64,000 bases of DNA from Sphingopyxis sp. (GCF_016704835.1 NZ_JADIZJ010000005.1:248001-312000), one strand, 5' to 3'. Shown: positions 33,320-41,536, counted from the first letter of the stretch. Translations and numbers: made by a program. Notes: generated from the sequence alone by a model not told the origin.

Positions 33320-34111
33320 ATGCCCGGCCGCAACCTCGAAGCCGCGATCGCCGCGACGCGCGAAGTCGGCGACATGGCGATGGCGCGATGGCGCGGAGAA
33401 GGAAAGGCGGTCGATGTCTGGCACAAGTCGCACGACAATCCGGTCAGCGACGTCGACCTCGCGGTCGATGCGCGGCTGAAGGCGGTACTCGGCGCGATGG
33501 TGCCCGAGGCGGGGTGGCTTTCCGAAGAAACTGCCGACAACGCCGACCGCTTGTCGTGCCGGGCGCTGTGGTGCGTCGATCCGATCGACGGCACCCGCGA
33601 CTTCATCCGCGGCCGTCCCGGCTGGTGCGTGTCGGTCGCGCTGGTGATCGATGGCACGCCCGAATTCGGCATCCTCTATGCCCCCGCGCTCGACGAATTG
33701 TGGGTGGCGCAAAAGGGCCAAGGCGCCCAGCTCAACGGCGAAACATTATACGCCAGCCAGCGCACGACATTTTCGGGGTCGCGCGTCCCCGCCGATGCGC
33801 TGCCGAAAGTCGACAGCGACCTCGTCATCGTCACCAAGCCGAACAGCATCGCGCTGCGCATGGCGCTCGTCGCTGACGACCGCGCCGACCTGGTCGCGAC
33901 GCTGCGCTGGGGCTTCGAATGGGATGTCGCTGCCGCGGCGCTGATCGCGGCCGAGGCAGGGGCGACCGTCACCGATGCTTTTGGCGATGCGCTGATGTTT
34001 AACACACCGCGCGCGCAGGCCTTTGGCGTGATCACTTGCGCACCGGGAATCCACACAGCCGTGGTCGACCGCTTGCGCGATCGCGCGGTGATTCTAGGAT
34101 CGGCATCCTAA
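33320..34111 (+). CDS. Inositol-monophosphatase-family phosphatase (CysQ/IMPase-like)
   Basis: 263 aa from ATG 33320 (GGCGGCGG upstream). Mg-dependent sugar/nucleotide phosphatase motifs: VSDVDLAVD, WLSEETADN, DPIDGTRDFIRGRPGWCVSVAL and WGFEWDVAAAALIAAEAGATVTD. The family includes inositol monophosphatase, histidinol phosphatase and 3'(2'),5'-bisphosphate nucleotidase; the sequence alone does not decide the substrate. It lies directly downstream of pmbA, possibly in one operon. Confidence 0.9.
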   Translation: MPGRNLEAAIAATREVGDMAMARWRGEGKAVDVWHKSHDNPVSDVDLAVDARLKAVLGAMVPEAGWLSEETADNADRLSCRALWCVDPIDGTRDFIRGRPGWCVSVALVIDGTPEFGILYAPALDELWVAQKGQGAQLNGETLYASQRTTFSGSRVPADALPKVDSDLVIVTKPNSIALRMALVADDRADLVATLRWGFEWDVAAAALIAAEAGATVTDAFGDALMFNTPRAQAFGVITCAPGIHTAVVDRLRDRAVILGSAS

Positions 34112-34145
34112 CGGTCGAAACGCCGTGCAAACCACCGCACTCGGC

Positions 34146-34174
34146 TTGACAATCGGCCCGACTCACCTTAGTTG
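34146..34174 (+). promoter_or_regulatory. Candidate promoter of the rpsM operon
   Basis: A perfect TTGACA at 34146-34151 is followed after 16-17 bp by TTAGTT/TAGTTG, a poor -10. It lies about 160 bp upstream of rpsM, in a 198-bp gap. The -35 is good, so activity is plausible, but the -10 lowers confidence. Confidence 0.35.
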
Positions 34175-34309
34175 CGCCTCCATTCCGACATCATGACCGG
34201 ACGGCGAAGCGCATAGCGTGCATTCGTGGTCCGTTTTTTGCGTTGGAAATCAGACGCTTTGAGATGGGGCCGATTGCCTACGGCCCTGTGGAGCAGGAGA
34301 AAGTAACTT

Positions 34310-34678
34310 ATGGCACGTATTGCGGGCGTCAACTTGCCCACCAACAAGCGCGTGATCATCGCGCTCACCTACATCCATGGTATCGGCCGCAAGACCGCCG
34401 TCGACATCGCCACCAAGCTGGGCATCGATCAGTCGCGCCGCGTCCAGGACCTGTCCGACGCCGAAGTGCTGCAGATCCGTGAAACGATTGACGCCGACCT
34501 GACGGTCGAAGGTGATCTTCGCCGGACCACGGCGATGAACATCAAGCGCCTGATGGATCTCGCCTGCTATCGCGGCCTGCGTCATCGCAAGGGCCTGCCG
34601 GTCCGCGGCCAGCGCACGCACACCAATGCGCGCACGCGCAAGGGCAAGGCCAAGGCGATCGCCGGTAAGAAGAAATAA
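34310..34678 (+). CDS. rpsM: 30S ribosomal protein S13
   Basis: 122 aa with AGGAG upstream. MARIAGVNLPTNKRV, YIHGIGRKTA, CYRGLRHRKGLPVRGQRTHTNARTRKG are diagnostic S13 motifs. S13 lies in the 30S head and contacts the P-site tRNA and the 50S bridge. It is the first gene of a run rpsM-rpsK-rpoA-rplQ, the usual alpha-operon tail; the preceding adk/secY part is not in this window, so this block is separated from the rest of the ribosomal cluster. Confidence 0.98.
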   Translation: MARIAGVNLPTNKRVIIALTYIHGIGRKTAVDIATKLGIDQSRRVQDLSDAEVLQIRETIDADLTVEGDLRRTTAMNIKRLMDLACYRGLRHRKGLPVRGQRTHTNARTRKGKAKAIAGKKK

Positions 34679-34779
34679 GGTCTGAGCGCGTCCGTCCGGG
34701 CGCGCTTCCTTGTTTCCCCTGCCGGGGCAGCGGCGCATCGCCCGCCACCGGCCATTCAGGATTAGGTTAGGATTACATC

Positions 34780-35169
34780 ATGGCTCGTGAACCGCAGCGC
34801 CTTCGTCGGCGCGAACGCAAAAACATCTCGTCGGGCGTCGCGCACGTCAACGCGACCTTCAACAATACGATGATCACCATCACCGACGCGCAGGGCAACG
34901 CGATCGCCTGGTCGAGCGCCGGAATGATGGGTTTCAAGGGGAGCCGCAAGTCGACTCCCTATGCGGCGCAGGTCTGCGCCGAAGACGCCGGCAAGAAGGC
35001 CGCCGAACATGGCGTCCGCACGCTGGAAGTCGAAGTGAAGGGCCCCGGCGCCGGCCGTGAATCGGCGCTGCGCGCGCTGCAAGCGGTTGGTTTCCACATC
35101 ACCTCGATCCGCGATGTGACCCCGATCCCGCACAATGGTGTCCGCCCGGCCAAGCGCCGCCGCGTCTGA
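34780..35169 (+). CDS. rpsK: 30S ribosomal protein S11
   Basis: 129 aa. VAHVNATFNNTMITITDAQGN, WSSAGMMGFKGSRKSTPYAAQ and SIRDVTPIPHNGVRPAKRRRV are diagnostic of S11, which lies in the 30S platform near the Shine-Dalgarno helix. It follows rpsM with a 101-bp gap. The gap carries a GC-rich hairpin (GCGCG...CGCGC) that could modulate readthrough. Confidence 0.98.
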   Translation: MAREPQRLRRRERKNISSGVAHVNATFNNTMITITDAQGNAIAWSSAGMMGFKGSRKSTPYAAQVCAEDAGKKAAEHGVRTLEVEVKGPGAGRESALRALQAVGFHITSIRDVTPIPHNGVRPAKRRRV

Positions 35170-35276
35170 CGCCTGCTTCGGATGCGCCCCATTTCCGGGG
35201 CTGCATCCGCTATACTCCTAACGCCGGACAGATTGGTCGACCCCCAATTCGTCCCGCCAAAAGCAAAGGGAAGACC

Positions 35277-36335
35277 ATGACTGTCAATATCCGGAACTGG
35301 CAGGAATTGAAGAAGCCCAGCAACCTGGAAATCAAGGCTGGCAGCGACGGCAAGCGCAAGGCGACTTTCGTCGCCGAACCGCTCGAGCGCGGCTTTGGCC
35401 TGACGCTCGGCAACGCGCTGCGCCGCGTATTGCTCTCGTCGCTCCAGGGTGCGGCGATCACGTCGATCAAGATCGAGAACGTCCTCCACGAATTCTCGAG
35501 CCTGACCGGCGTGCGCGAAGATGTCACCGACATCGTCCTGAACGTGAAGCAGATCGCTCTCAAGATGGAAGGCGAAGGCCCGAAGCGGCTCCAGCTTTCG
35601 GCGACCGGTCCCGCGACCGTCAAAGCTGGCGATATCATGGTGTCGGGCGACATCAAGGTGATGAACCCGAACCATGTCATCTGTCACCTCGACGACGGCG
35701 CGACACTGAACATGGAACTCGTTGCCGACACCGGCAAGGGTTATGTCCCCGCGACCGCCAACCGGCCGATCGACGCGCCGATCGGCCTGATCCCGGTCGA
35801 CTCGCTCTACTCGCCGGTGCGCCAGGTCGCCTACAAGGTCGACAATGCCCGCATCGGTCAGGAACTGGACTATGACAAGCTGAACCTGACCGTCGAAACC
35901 GACGGCACGATCACCCCGGAAGACGCCGTGGCCTACGCCGCGCGCATCCTCCAGGACCAGCTCCAGGTCTTCGTCCACTTCGAAGAAGCGATGAACGACA
36001 GCGGCATGATCGGCATGGCGGCATCGCCGACCACCGCCGACGAGTCGGACGTCAACCAGCTCAACCGCTTCCTGCTCAAGAAGGTCGACGAGCTCGAACT
36101 GTCGGTCCGCTCGGCCAACTGTCTCAAGAACGACAACATCATCTACATCGGTGATCTCGTGCAAAAGACCGAAGCCGAAATGCTGCGCACCCCGAACTTC
36201 GGCCGCAAATCCTTGAACGAGATCAAGGAAGTGCTGTCGTCGATGGGTCTTCGCCTGGGCATGGACATTCCCGGCTGGCCGCCGGAAAACATCGAAGAGA
36301 TGGCCAAGAAGCTCGAGCAGGAACTGCTGGGTTAA
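35277..36335 (+). CDS. rpoA: RNA polymerase alpha subunit
   Basis: 352 aa with AAAGGGAAG upstream. The N-terminal domain (GFGLTLGNALRRVLLSSLQGAAIT, about residues 40-65) assembles the polymerase. The C-terminal domain (ELSVRSANCLKNDNIIYIGDLVQKTEAEML) binds UP elements and activators. Length and motifs are normal. It is the third gene of the block. Confidence 0.99.
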   Translation: MTVNIRNWQELKKPSNLEIKAGSDGKRKATFVAEPLERGFGLTLGNALRRVLLSSLQGAAITSIKIENVLHEFSSLTGVREDVTDIVLNVKQIALKMEGEGPKRLQLSATGPATVKAGDIMVSGDIKVMNPNHVICHLDDGATLNMELVADTGKGYVPATANRPIDAPIGLIPVDSLYSPVRQVAYKVDNARIGQELDYDKLNLTVETDGTITPEDAVAYAARILQDQLQVFVHFEEAMNDSGMIGMAASPTTADESDVNQLNRFLLKKVDELELSVRSANCLKNDNIIYIGDLVQKTEAEMLRTPNFGRKSLNEIKEVLSSMGLRLGMDIPGWPPENIEEMAKKLEQELLG

Positions 36336-36343
36336 TCGAGATA

Positions 36344-36367
36344 AGCGCCCCGGTCCGCCGGGGCGCT
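36344..36367 (+). promoter_or_regulatory. Perfect 10-bp hairpin between rpoA and rplQ
   Basis: AGCGCCCCGG and CCGGGGCGCT flank a TCCG tetraloop. No T run follows, so this is not an ordinary terminator. It may act as an RNA stabiliser, processing site or mild attenuator that adjusts RpoA against L17. Confidence 0.6.
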
Positions 36368-36450
36368 GTCACAACGGGAATGGGTCGGCCCGCAATCGAC
36401 CTGGCTTGGGGTACCTCACACGGCCCCTCTGACAAACGAAGGAAGTTACC

Positions 36451-36873
36451 ATGCGTCATAAAAAGGGCGGCCGGAAACTGCAGCGCACCAGTGCGCACCG
36501 CACGGCCCTGTTCCGCAACATGTCGGCTGCGCTCATCAAGCATGAGCAGATCACGACGACCGTCGCCAAGGCGAAGGAACTGCGTCCCTATATCGAAAAG
36601 CTGATCACGCTCGCCAAGCGCGGTGGTCTGGCCAATCGTCGCCTCGCGATGAGCCGCCTCATGGACGACACCCAGCTGGTCAAGCTGTTCGACACCCTGG
36701 CCGAGCGTTACAAGGACCGCAACGGCGGTTACGCGCGCGTTATCAAGGCGGGTATCCGCGCTTCCGACGCGGCGCCGATGGCGATCATCGAACTCGTCGA
36801 TCGCGACGTCGACGCCAAGGGCCAGGATTCGGGTCCGGTCGAACAGTATGACGAGGATATGGCGGAAGCCTGA
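36451..36873 (+). CDS. rplQ: 50S ribosomal protein L17
   Basis: 140 aa with GAAGG upstream. MRHKKGGRKLQRTSAHRTA, FRNMSAALIKHEQITTTVAKAKELRPYIEKLITLAKRG and YKDRNGGYARVIKAGIR are diagnostic. L17 binds 23S rRNA close to the polypeptide exit. It ends the alpha-operon block and is followed by a terminator. Confidence 0.98.
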   Translation: MRHKKGGRKLQRTSAHRTALFRNMSAALIKHEQITTTVAKAKELRPYIEKLITLAKRGGLANRRLAMSRLMDDTQLVKLFDTLAERYKDRNGGYARVIKAGIRASDAAPMAIIELVDRDVDAKGQDSGPVEQYDEDMAEA

Positions 36874-36898
36874 GCCTCGCTCTAACGACACAAGATCA

Positions 36899-36930
36899 AG
36901 GGCGGCCTCCGACAGGATGGCCGCCCTTTT
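36899..36930 (+). terminator. Rho-independent terminator of the rpsM-rplQ operon
   Basis: AGGGCGGCC (36899-36907) pairs perfectly with GGCCGCCCT (36919-36927), followed by TTT and CTTCT. It lies 26 bp after the rplQ stop. Confidence 0.9.
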
Positions 36931-37024
36931 CTTCTGCGCCAGGTCAATTTGCCGCCGCAACGGCTGGTGTACTCGCACATAAAAGCGCGGCGCCTCACCG
37001 TAGCGCTCGTGTATTTACCACGGG

Positions 37025-37423
37025 ATGGCGAGTGAAAGTAACGTCCGTCCGCTGCCCGATGATCGAATGGCAATAGACCCAATGGGACAGGCGCGTTCGG
37101 GGACCAAATCCCTCGGCACCCGCTTGCGCCAGCTCCGCGTCACGCACCGGCGCAGCCAGATGCAACTGGCGACCAAATTCAACGTCAGCGTACCCGCTGT
37201 ATCGGCGTGGGAACATGACCGCCCCCGCCCGCGCCATGGAAGTATCGCGGCCCTTGGCAAGCTGCTGGGGGTGTCCACCGCCGAATTGCTGGGCAGCAAC
37301 GGTCGCGAATTTTCGCCCGACGTGCTTGCCGAAAGCCGCGCCCACATTGCCCGCGTCGTCGGCACGACAACCGAAAAGGTCCGGATCCTGATCGGGTTCT
37401 GGAGCACCCTGACTCGGCCCTGA
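37025..37423 (+). CDS. XRE-family helix-turn-helix regulator
   Basis: 132 aa. A Cro/CI-type HTH spans about residues 31-90: LGTRLRQLRVTHRRSQMQLATKFNVSVPAVSAWEHDRPRPR, ending GKLLGVSTAELLG. The C-terminal 40 residues (VLAESRAHIARVVGTTTEKVRILIGF) are a short helical tail. ATG 37025 is used; ATG 37067 or 37082 are also possible. It stands alone between the rplQ terminator and the GbsR gene. Target unknown. Confidence 0.82.
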   Translation: MASESNVRPLPDDRMAIDPMGQARSGTKSLGTRLRQLRVTHRRSQMQLATKFNVSVPAVSAWEHDRPRPRHGSIAALGKLLGVSTAELLGSNGREFSPDVLAESRAHIARVVGTTTEKVRILIGFWSTLTRP

Positions 37424-37448
37424 TACCGATCCACGTCAAACCTTTTCA

Positions 37449-37477
37449 TTGACATTCAGTCCGCTGTGCCTGATATT
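37449..37477 (+). promoter_or_regulatory. Promoter of the GbsR-type gene, likely giving a leaderless mRNA
   Basis: TTGACA (37449-37454) and GATATT (37472-37477) are separated by 17 bp. Transcription would begin about seven bases after the -10 box, close to 37484, which is the A of the ATG. No ribosome site precedes that ATG. Confidence 0.6.
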
Positions 37478-37494
37478 TCTGTTATGACAGAAAT
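37475..37494. promoter_or_regulatory. Perfect palindrome at the GbsR gene start (autoregulatory operator)
   Basis: ATTTCTGT-TATG-ACAGAAAT has perfect 8-bp arms around a 4-nt centre. It overlaps the -10 box and includes the ATG codon. Such symmetrical sites are typical of MarR/GbsR dimers; bound protein would block its own promoter. Confidence 0.65.
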
Positions 37495-38059
37495 TGTAGA
37501 ATATGAGTCGAAACTGTCTCCCGCGGCGACCGAATTCATCCTCCATTGGGGCAATTTGGGCGGGCAATGGGGGGTCAATCGATCGGTGGCGCAAATCCAT
37601 GCGCTGCTGTTCGTGTCCGACCGCCCGCTGCATGCCGAGGAGATCGCAGAGATGTTGGGGCTGGCGCGTTCGAACGTGTCGAACTCGATCAAGGAACTGC
37701 TCGGCTGGCGACTGATCCAGCGGGTGCCGCTGCTCGGCGATCGGCGCGACCATTTCGCCGCCGAGACCGACATCTGGGAAATGGTGACGCGGATCGCGGC
37801 GGGGCGCAAGGCGCGCGAGGTCGATCCGGCCGAGGCGGCGCTGAAAGCCTGCGTCGCGCGCGCCGCGCACGACCCGCAGCTGAGCGAAGATGCCAAGACG
37901 CGTCTGTCCGACATGCTCGATTTCGTGACGACGATGAGCCGCTGGCACGACGAGATGCTGAACGTCCCCAAACCCGCACTGATGCGGCTGATCAAGCTGG
38001 GTGCCGGGGTGACGAAGCTCATCAACTGGCGCCCGGGCAAGGGCAAGAACGCGGAATAG
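37484..38059 (+). CDS. GbsR/MarR-family transcriptional regulator
   Basis: 191 aa from ATG 37484. The N-terminal half resembles GbsR-type winged-helix regulators: EFILHWGNLGGQWGVNRSVAQIHALLFVSDRPLHAEEIAEMLGLARSNVSNSIKELLGWRLI. The C-terminal half is helical (FVTTMSRWHDEMLNVPKPALMRLIKLG). The downstream gene begins 10 nt after the stop, so regulator, DUF4166 gene and saccharopine-dehydrogenase-like gene form one operon. The palindrome over its start suggests autorepression. Ligand unknown. Confidence 0.87.
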   Translation: MTEIVEYESKLSPAATEFILHWGNLGGQWGVNRSVAQIHALLFVSDRPLHAEEIAEMLGLARSNVSNSIKELLGWRLIQRVPLLGDRRDHFAAETDIWEMVTRIAAGRKAREVDPAEAALKACVARAAHDPQLSEDAKTRLSDMLDFVTTMSRWHDEMLNVPKPALMRLIKLGAGVTKLINWRPGKGKNAE

Positions 38060-38069
38060 GAGACGAACG

Positions 38070-38795
38070 ATGCGGGAACGGGTCCAACAAAAAAGCGGCG
38101 TCGATTCCCGGTCCCCTGGCGACTGTGTCGAGCGGGATGAGGATGACGGTGCGGCCGTGACCCGGCACGAACCATACCCGGGAGACATGGCGCTCACCGA
38201 CGACCGCTTTCGCCGGCTCGTGCCGCATGCCGCTTGGGACGCGCTGCCCGAGGATGTGCGGCGGCGTTTTTCCAAACGACTGACGGGGCAAGCGACCGCG
38301 ACCTACAGCGGCGAGATCGTGTGGACGCGGTTGTCGGGTGCGGGCTGGCTGCTGGCGCAAATGTGCCGCCTGATCGGCGCGCCGCTGCCGCTGGCGGCGA
38401 GCGGCCCTGCACCCGCCGCGGTGGCGGTCAGCGAAGATCGGCTCAGCAGCGGGCAATGCTGGACACGACTCTACGGCCGACCGCGGGGACATCCGCAAGT
38501 GATCCATAGCGCCAAGAGCTTTTCCGGCGCGACGGGGCTCGAAGAGCATATTGGCGGCGGGTTCGGCATGGCGCTGACGGTGCGCGCCGAGGGTGGCGCG
38601 CTGATTTTCACGTCCGAGCATTATTTCTGGCGTCTCGGCCGCGTCCGGCTGCGACTGCCCGGCTGGATGACGCCGGGGAAAACGGTTGTGACGCACCAGC
38701 ATCTGGGCAGCGGCCGCTTTGCGTTCGACCTCAAGGTCACGCACCCGCGGCTTGGCCCATTGGTCAACCAGCATGGGCTTTTTCGCGATGGCTGA
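38070..38795 (+). CDS. DUF4166 domain protein
   Basis: 241 aa from ATG 38070, which has AGGAG 8 nt upstream; the alternative ATG 38187 has its purine run too close. The DUF4166 core is visible: DRFRRLVPHAAWDALPEDVRRRF, SGAGWLLAQMCRLIGAPLPL, WTRLYGRPRGHPQVIHSAKSFSG, GFGMALTVRAEGGALIFTSEHYFW and HPRLGPLVNQHGLF. No signal peptide. DUF4166 is often fused to, or adjacent to, a saccharopine-dehydrogenase-like NAD(P) domain. Here the next gene encodes that partner and overlaps by 8 bp. Confidence 0.85.
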   Translation: MRERVQQKSGVDSRSPGDCVERDEDDGAAVTRHEPYPGDMALTDDRFRRLVPHAAWDALPEDVRRRFSKRLTGQATATYSGEIVWTRLSGAGWLLAQMCRLIGAPLPLAASGPAPAAVAVSEDRLSSGQCWTRLYGRPRGHPQVIHSAKSFSGATGLEEHIGGGFGMALTVRAEGGALIFTSEHYFWRLGRVRLRLPGWMTPGKTVVTHQHLGSGRFAFDLKVTHPRLGPLVNQHGLFRDG

Positions 38796-39912
38796 CCTGC
38801 GCGTCCTGCTGATCGGGGCGACGGGGGTGTTCGGGAGCCGGCTCGCCGAACGGGCGGTGCGCGAGTCCGGCATCGCGCTGACACTGGCCGCGCGCGACCG
38901 GCCAAAGCTCGATGCGCTGGCCGCGCGGTTGGGCGGGCTGGCGGTGCGGGTGCTTGATCGCGAACGCGTCACGGGAGCTGACCTTGCCGGGTTTGATGTC
39001 GTTGTCGATGCCGCAGGGCCGTTTCAGGCGTCGGCGCCGACGGTGATCGCGGCGGCGATCGCGGCGGGCGTTCACTATCTCGACCTGGCCGACGGGCGCG
39101 AATTCGTCGCGGCGATCGGCAATCATGATGCGGCGGCGAAGGCAGCCGGGGTCAGCGTCACCTGCGGCGCGAGCTCCATCCCGGCGCTGTCGCATGCGGT
39201 GATCGATGCGCTGACCGCCGGGTGGACAAGCATCGACACTATCCGCATCGGCATCTTCCCCGGCAACCGCGCGCCGCGCGGACTGGCGGTGGTGCAGGCG
39301 ATCCTGTCCTATGTCGGCCGCCCGGTGCGCGTTTGGCGCGGAGGGACGTGGACCATCGTGCCGGGCTGGGGAATGACGCAGCGCTGGACGGTCCCGGGCG
39401 TGGGCCAGCGCTGGGCGAGTGTATGTGATACGCCCGAGCAGGATCTGCTCGTCGCGCGCTATGCCCCGCAGGGCAGCGCCGAGTTTTTCGCGGGGATGGA
39501 GTTGAGCCTGCTCCATCTGGGGCTGGCGCTGCTATCCTTGCCGATACGCTGGAGGTGGGTGCACAGCCTGCGCCCGGCGTCACGGCCGTTGCTGGCGGTG
39601 GCGAAGCTGTTGCTGCCGTTCGGCAGCGATGTCGGGGCGATGGACGTGATCGTTCACGGGCGCGGTGCATATGGCGGGCCAGCAAACGGCCGCTGGACGC
39701 TACGCGCCGACGGCAATCGCGGGCCGTATGTGCCGGTGCTTGCGGCGCTGACGATGCTGCGGCGATTTCAGAGCGGGCACGCACCTGCGCCGGGCGCACG
39801 GGTGTGCGCCGGGATGCTGACACTGGCGGAGTCCGAGAGCGATTTTGCGGCGTTGGGAATCACGACCTCAGGCGTGGACATTGACCGCGCCCGCTCAATG
39901 CACAAGCTGTAG
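38788..39912 (+). CDS. Saccharopine-dehydrogenase-like NAD(P)-binding oxidoreductase
   Basis: 374 aa from ATG 38788, overlapping the previous stop. A Rossmann fold opens the protein: VLLIGATGVFGSRLAERAV, with DVVVDAAGPFQ and GVHYLDLADGREFVAAIGNHDAAAKAAGVSVTCGASSIP, typical of the saccharopine dehydrogenase/trans-acting enoyl reductase group. A hydrophobic region at about residues 245-255 and 270-290 suggests peripheral membrane binding, as in lipid-modifying members. The substrate is unknown. Its last 18 bp overlap the end of the convergent radical-SAM gene. Confidence 0.82.
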   Translation: MADLRVLLIGATGVFGSRLAERAVRESGIALTLAARDRPKLDALAARLGGLAVRVLDRERVTGADLAGFDVVVDAAGPFQASAPTVIAAAIAAGVHYLDLADGREFVAAIGNHDAAAKAAGVSVTCGASSIPALSHAVIDALTAGWTSIDTIRIGIFPGNRAPRGLAVVQAILSYVGRPVRVWRGGTWTIVPGWGMTQRWTVPGVGQRWASVCDTPEQDLLVARYAPQGSAEFFAGMELSLLHLGLALLSLPIRWRWVHSLRPASRPLLAVAKLLLPFGSDVGAMDVIVHGRGAYGGPANGRWTLRADGNRGPYVPVLAALTMLRRFQSGHAPAPGARVCAGMLTLAESESDFAALGITTSGVDIDRARSMHKL

Positions 39913-40908
39913 CTGCGCTCGGGTTTCGAGCAGTTCGTACCAGTTGAGATACGGCCAGCCCTCTTCGTCGTCGACCACCTCCTGCCACAGGCTGCGGCAC
40001 AGGGCGCGAAGGTCGCCGAGCTTCGTCGCCCGGAAGCGGCGAGCGATTTGCGGCAGCGGTTCGCTGCCGAGGCGGCCGAGGCGGAGCGCCGGTCCCATCG
40101 CGTGGCAGATCGGGCTGAGTTCGCCATTGGCCATCACGACCAGCGGGTTGAGGATGTCCGAAAGGCGCGGATTGCTCATATCATCGCCCTCGCCCGGCAC
40201 CACCAGATCGGGCCGCGCGGCGAGCGTCGCCCGGTTGAACAGATCGACATGGATCGCCAACCGCTCGCCATAGTCGGCCTGCAATGCCAGCGCCGTGAGC
40301 CAGGTCCGCGCGAGGATTTCGCCGTCGAGCCCACCGCCGGCAAGCCCCTCTTCGGCCGCGCCGACCAGGCCAAGCGGATGCAGTTGAAGGATGCGCGCGC
40401 CCTGTTCGACCGCGAACTGCGCCATCCAGGGCAGGTCGGCCAAGCTATCCCGCGTCACGGTATGCGCAATCCCGAAGGGCAGCCCGGCACCGCGCACGAC
40501 ATCGAGGCCCTTCAGCATCCGCGCGAAGGCGGTGGGCGAGCGGCGGATTCGGTTGTGCACCGCCTCACGGCCATCGACACTGACGGCTACGAGATCGAGC
40601 TGCGCCAACGCCGCCGCGCGAGGCCCGTTGAATACGGTGCCGTTGGTCACCGCGAGGCGGCGCAGGCCCAGTGCCTTCGCCGCCGCCAGCACTGCGGCGA
40701 AATCTTCGTAGAGAAACGGCTCACCGCCGGAAAAGGCGACGACGCCATAGCCTTCGTTCGCGGCCTCCTCAAGAAAACGGATCAGCGCGCCCGCCGATAA
40801 TTGTTCGGTCTCACGCGGCCCCGAAGCCGAATAACAATGGGCGCAGGCGAGATTGCAACGACGGTTCAGGTGAACCTGAACCGTCTTGCTCACAATGGCA
40901 CCGACCAA
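39895..40908 (-). CDS. Radical SAM enzyme with C-terminal extension
   Basis: About 337 aa. The 4Fe-4S/SAM motif CNLACAHCY (Cx3Cx2C) is at residues 18-25, followed by VVAFSGGEPFLYEDF (the GGE motif) and RLAVTNGTVFNG, which define the barrel. The C-terminal part has GELSPICHAMG and LRALCRSLW, two cysteines at SPASM-like positions but too few for a full SPASM set. The start is uncertain: TTG 40908 or GTG 40893, both without good ribosome sites, which suggests translation coupled to the preceding gene (its stop is 3 nt upstream of 40908). The family includes peptide-modifying and haem-modifying enzymes. Substrate unknown; the small upstream protein is the best candidate partner. Confidence 0.85.
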   Translation of the reverse strand: MVGAIVSKTVQVHLNRRCNLACAHCYSASGPRETEQLSAGALIRFLEEAANEGYGVVAFSGGEPFLYEDFAAVLAAAKALGLRRLAVTNGTVFNGPRAAALAQLDLVAVSVDGREAVHNRIRRSPTAFARMLKGLDVVRGAGLPFGIAHTVTRDSLADLPWMAQFAVEQGARILQLHPLGLVGAAEEGLAGGGLDGEILARTWLTALALQADYGERLAIHVDLFNRATLAARPDLVVPGEGDDMSNPRLSDILNPLVVMANGELSPICHAMGPALRLGRLGSEPLPQIARRFRATKLGDLRALCRSLWQEVVDDEEGWPYLNWYELLETRAQLQLVH

Positions 40909-40911
40909 GGG

Positions 40912-41220
40912 TCAGTGCCCACGCACCGCGACATGGACATTGACCAGGCGTTCAGCCGGAATGCCGTTGATGATGACGCTGGGGTTGAGGGTGCCTGCCG
41001 CCAGCAAATCGCCCAAAATGGTGCCGATCTTCGTCCGCGGTACCTTGAAATGCACGCTCGCCAGATCCTCGAACGGGGGAATGCCGTTGTCGAGAATATC
41101 GATGATCTGGATGTCGCCGCTCGCTTCAATCTTCGCGACATGCTCGGCAAAAGCCTTCATGCGGCCTTTGTCGAAACGCGCGGACGAAAATTTGGTCGCT
41201 AAGTCGTGGGTCGCTTTCAT
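40912..41220 (-). CDS. Small protein (102 aa) coupled to the radical SAM gene, unknown
   Basis: ATG 41220 has AAGGGA 8-9 nt upstream. The sequence has no cysteine and no membrane segment. The N-terminal half is charged (KATHDLATKFSSARFDKGRMK) and the C-terminal half has beta-like runs (SVIINGIPAERLVNVHVAVRGH). It ends 3 nt before the radical-SAM start. It could be a substrate, a chaperone for a substrate, or an unrelated protein in the same operon. I do not recognise a family. Confidence 0.65.
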   Translation of the reverse strand: MKATHDLATKFSSARFDKGRMKAFAEHVAKIEASGDIQIIDILDNGIPPFEDLASVHFKVPRTKIGTILGDLLAAGTLNPSVIINGIPAERLVNVHVAVRGH

Positions 41221-41536
41221 CGGGAATATCCCTTTCGGTTGCGCAGCCCGAACAATTGCGACCCGTGGCTGCGGTGACCCGGTTAAATCAACATTCTCAT
41301 CATAACAAGTTAGATGACAATAAATACTGTGGTAAAACGCGTGTTTATTCGTAAACAACTGATGCACTATTATTTGTGATCCATCGCGGCACATAGTCTG
41401 GTAGATGAGAGCGTGTAAGCATGCGCAGAGGAGGGCAAGGGGCCGGGTCGCCGGACAAATCCGCTTGCTCCCGGCTTTTCCATCCTTACATATCTGCGCA
41501 CGATAATTTCCCCCGGATCATGAGGATCGCCTTGCC
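41221..41536. other. AT-rich divergent promoter region
   Basis: No gene is seen. Bases 41281-41390 are clearly AT-richer than the surroundings (for example AACATTCTCATCATAACAAG and GTGTTTATTCGTAAACAACT). They hold the promoters of the radical-SAM pair (minus) and of the prolyl oligopeptidase (plus). TTGTTATGATGAG on the minus strand is a possible -10 zone. No clean operator was found. Confidence 0.45.
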
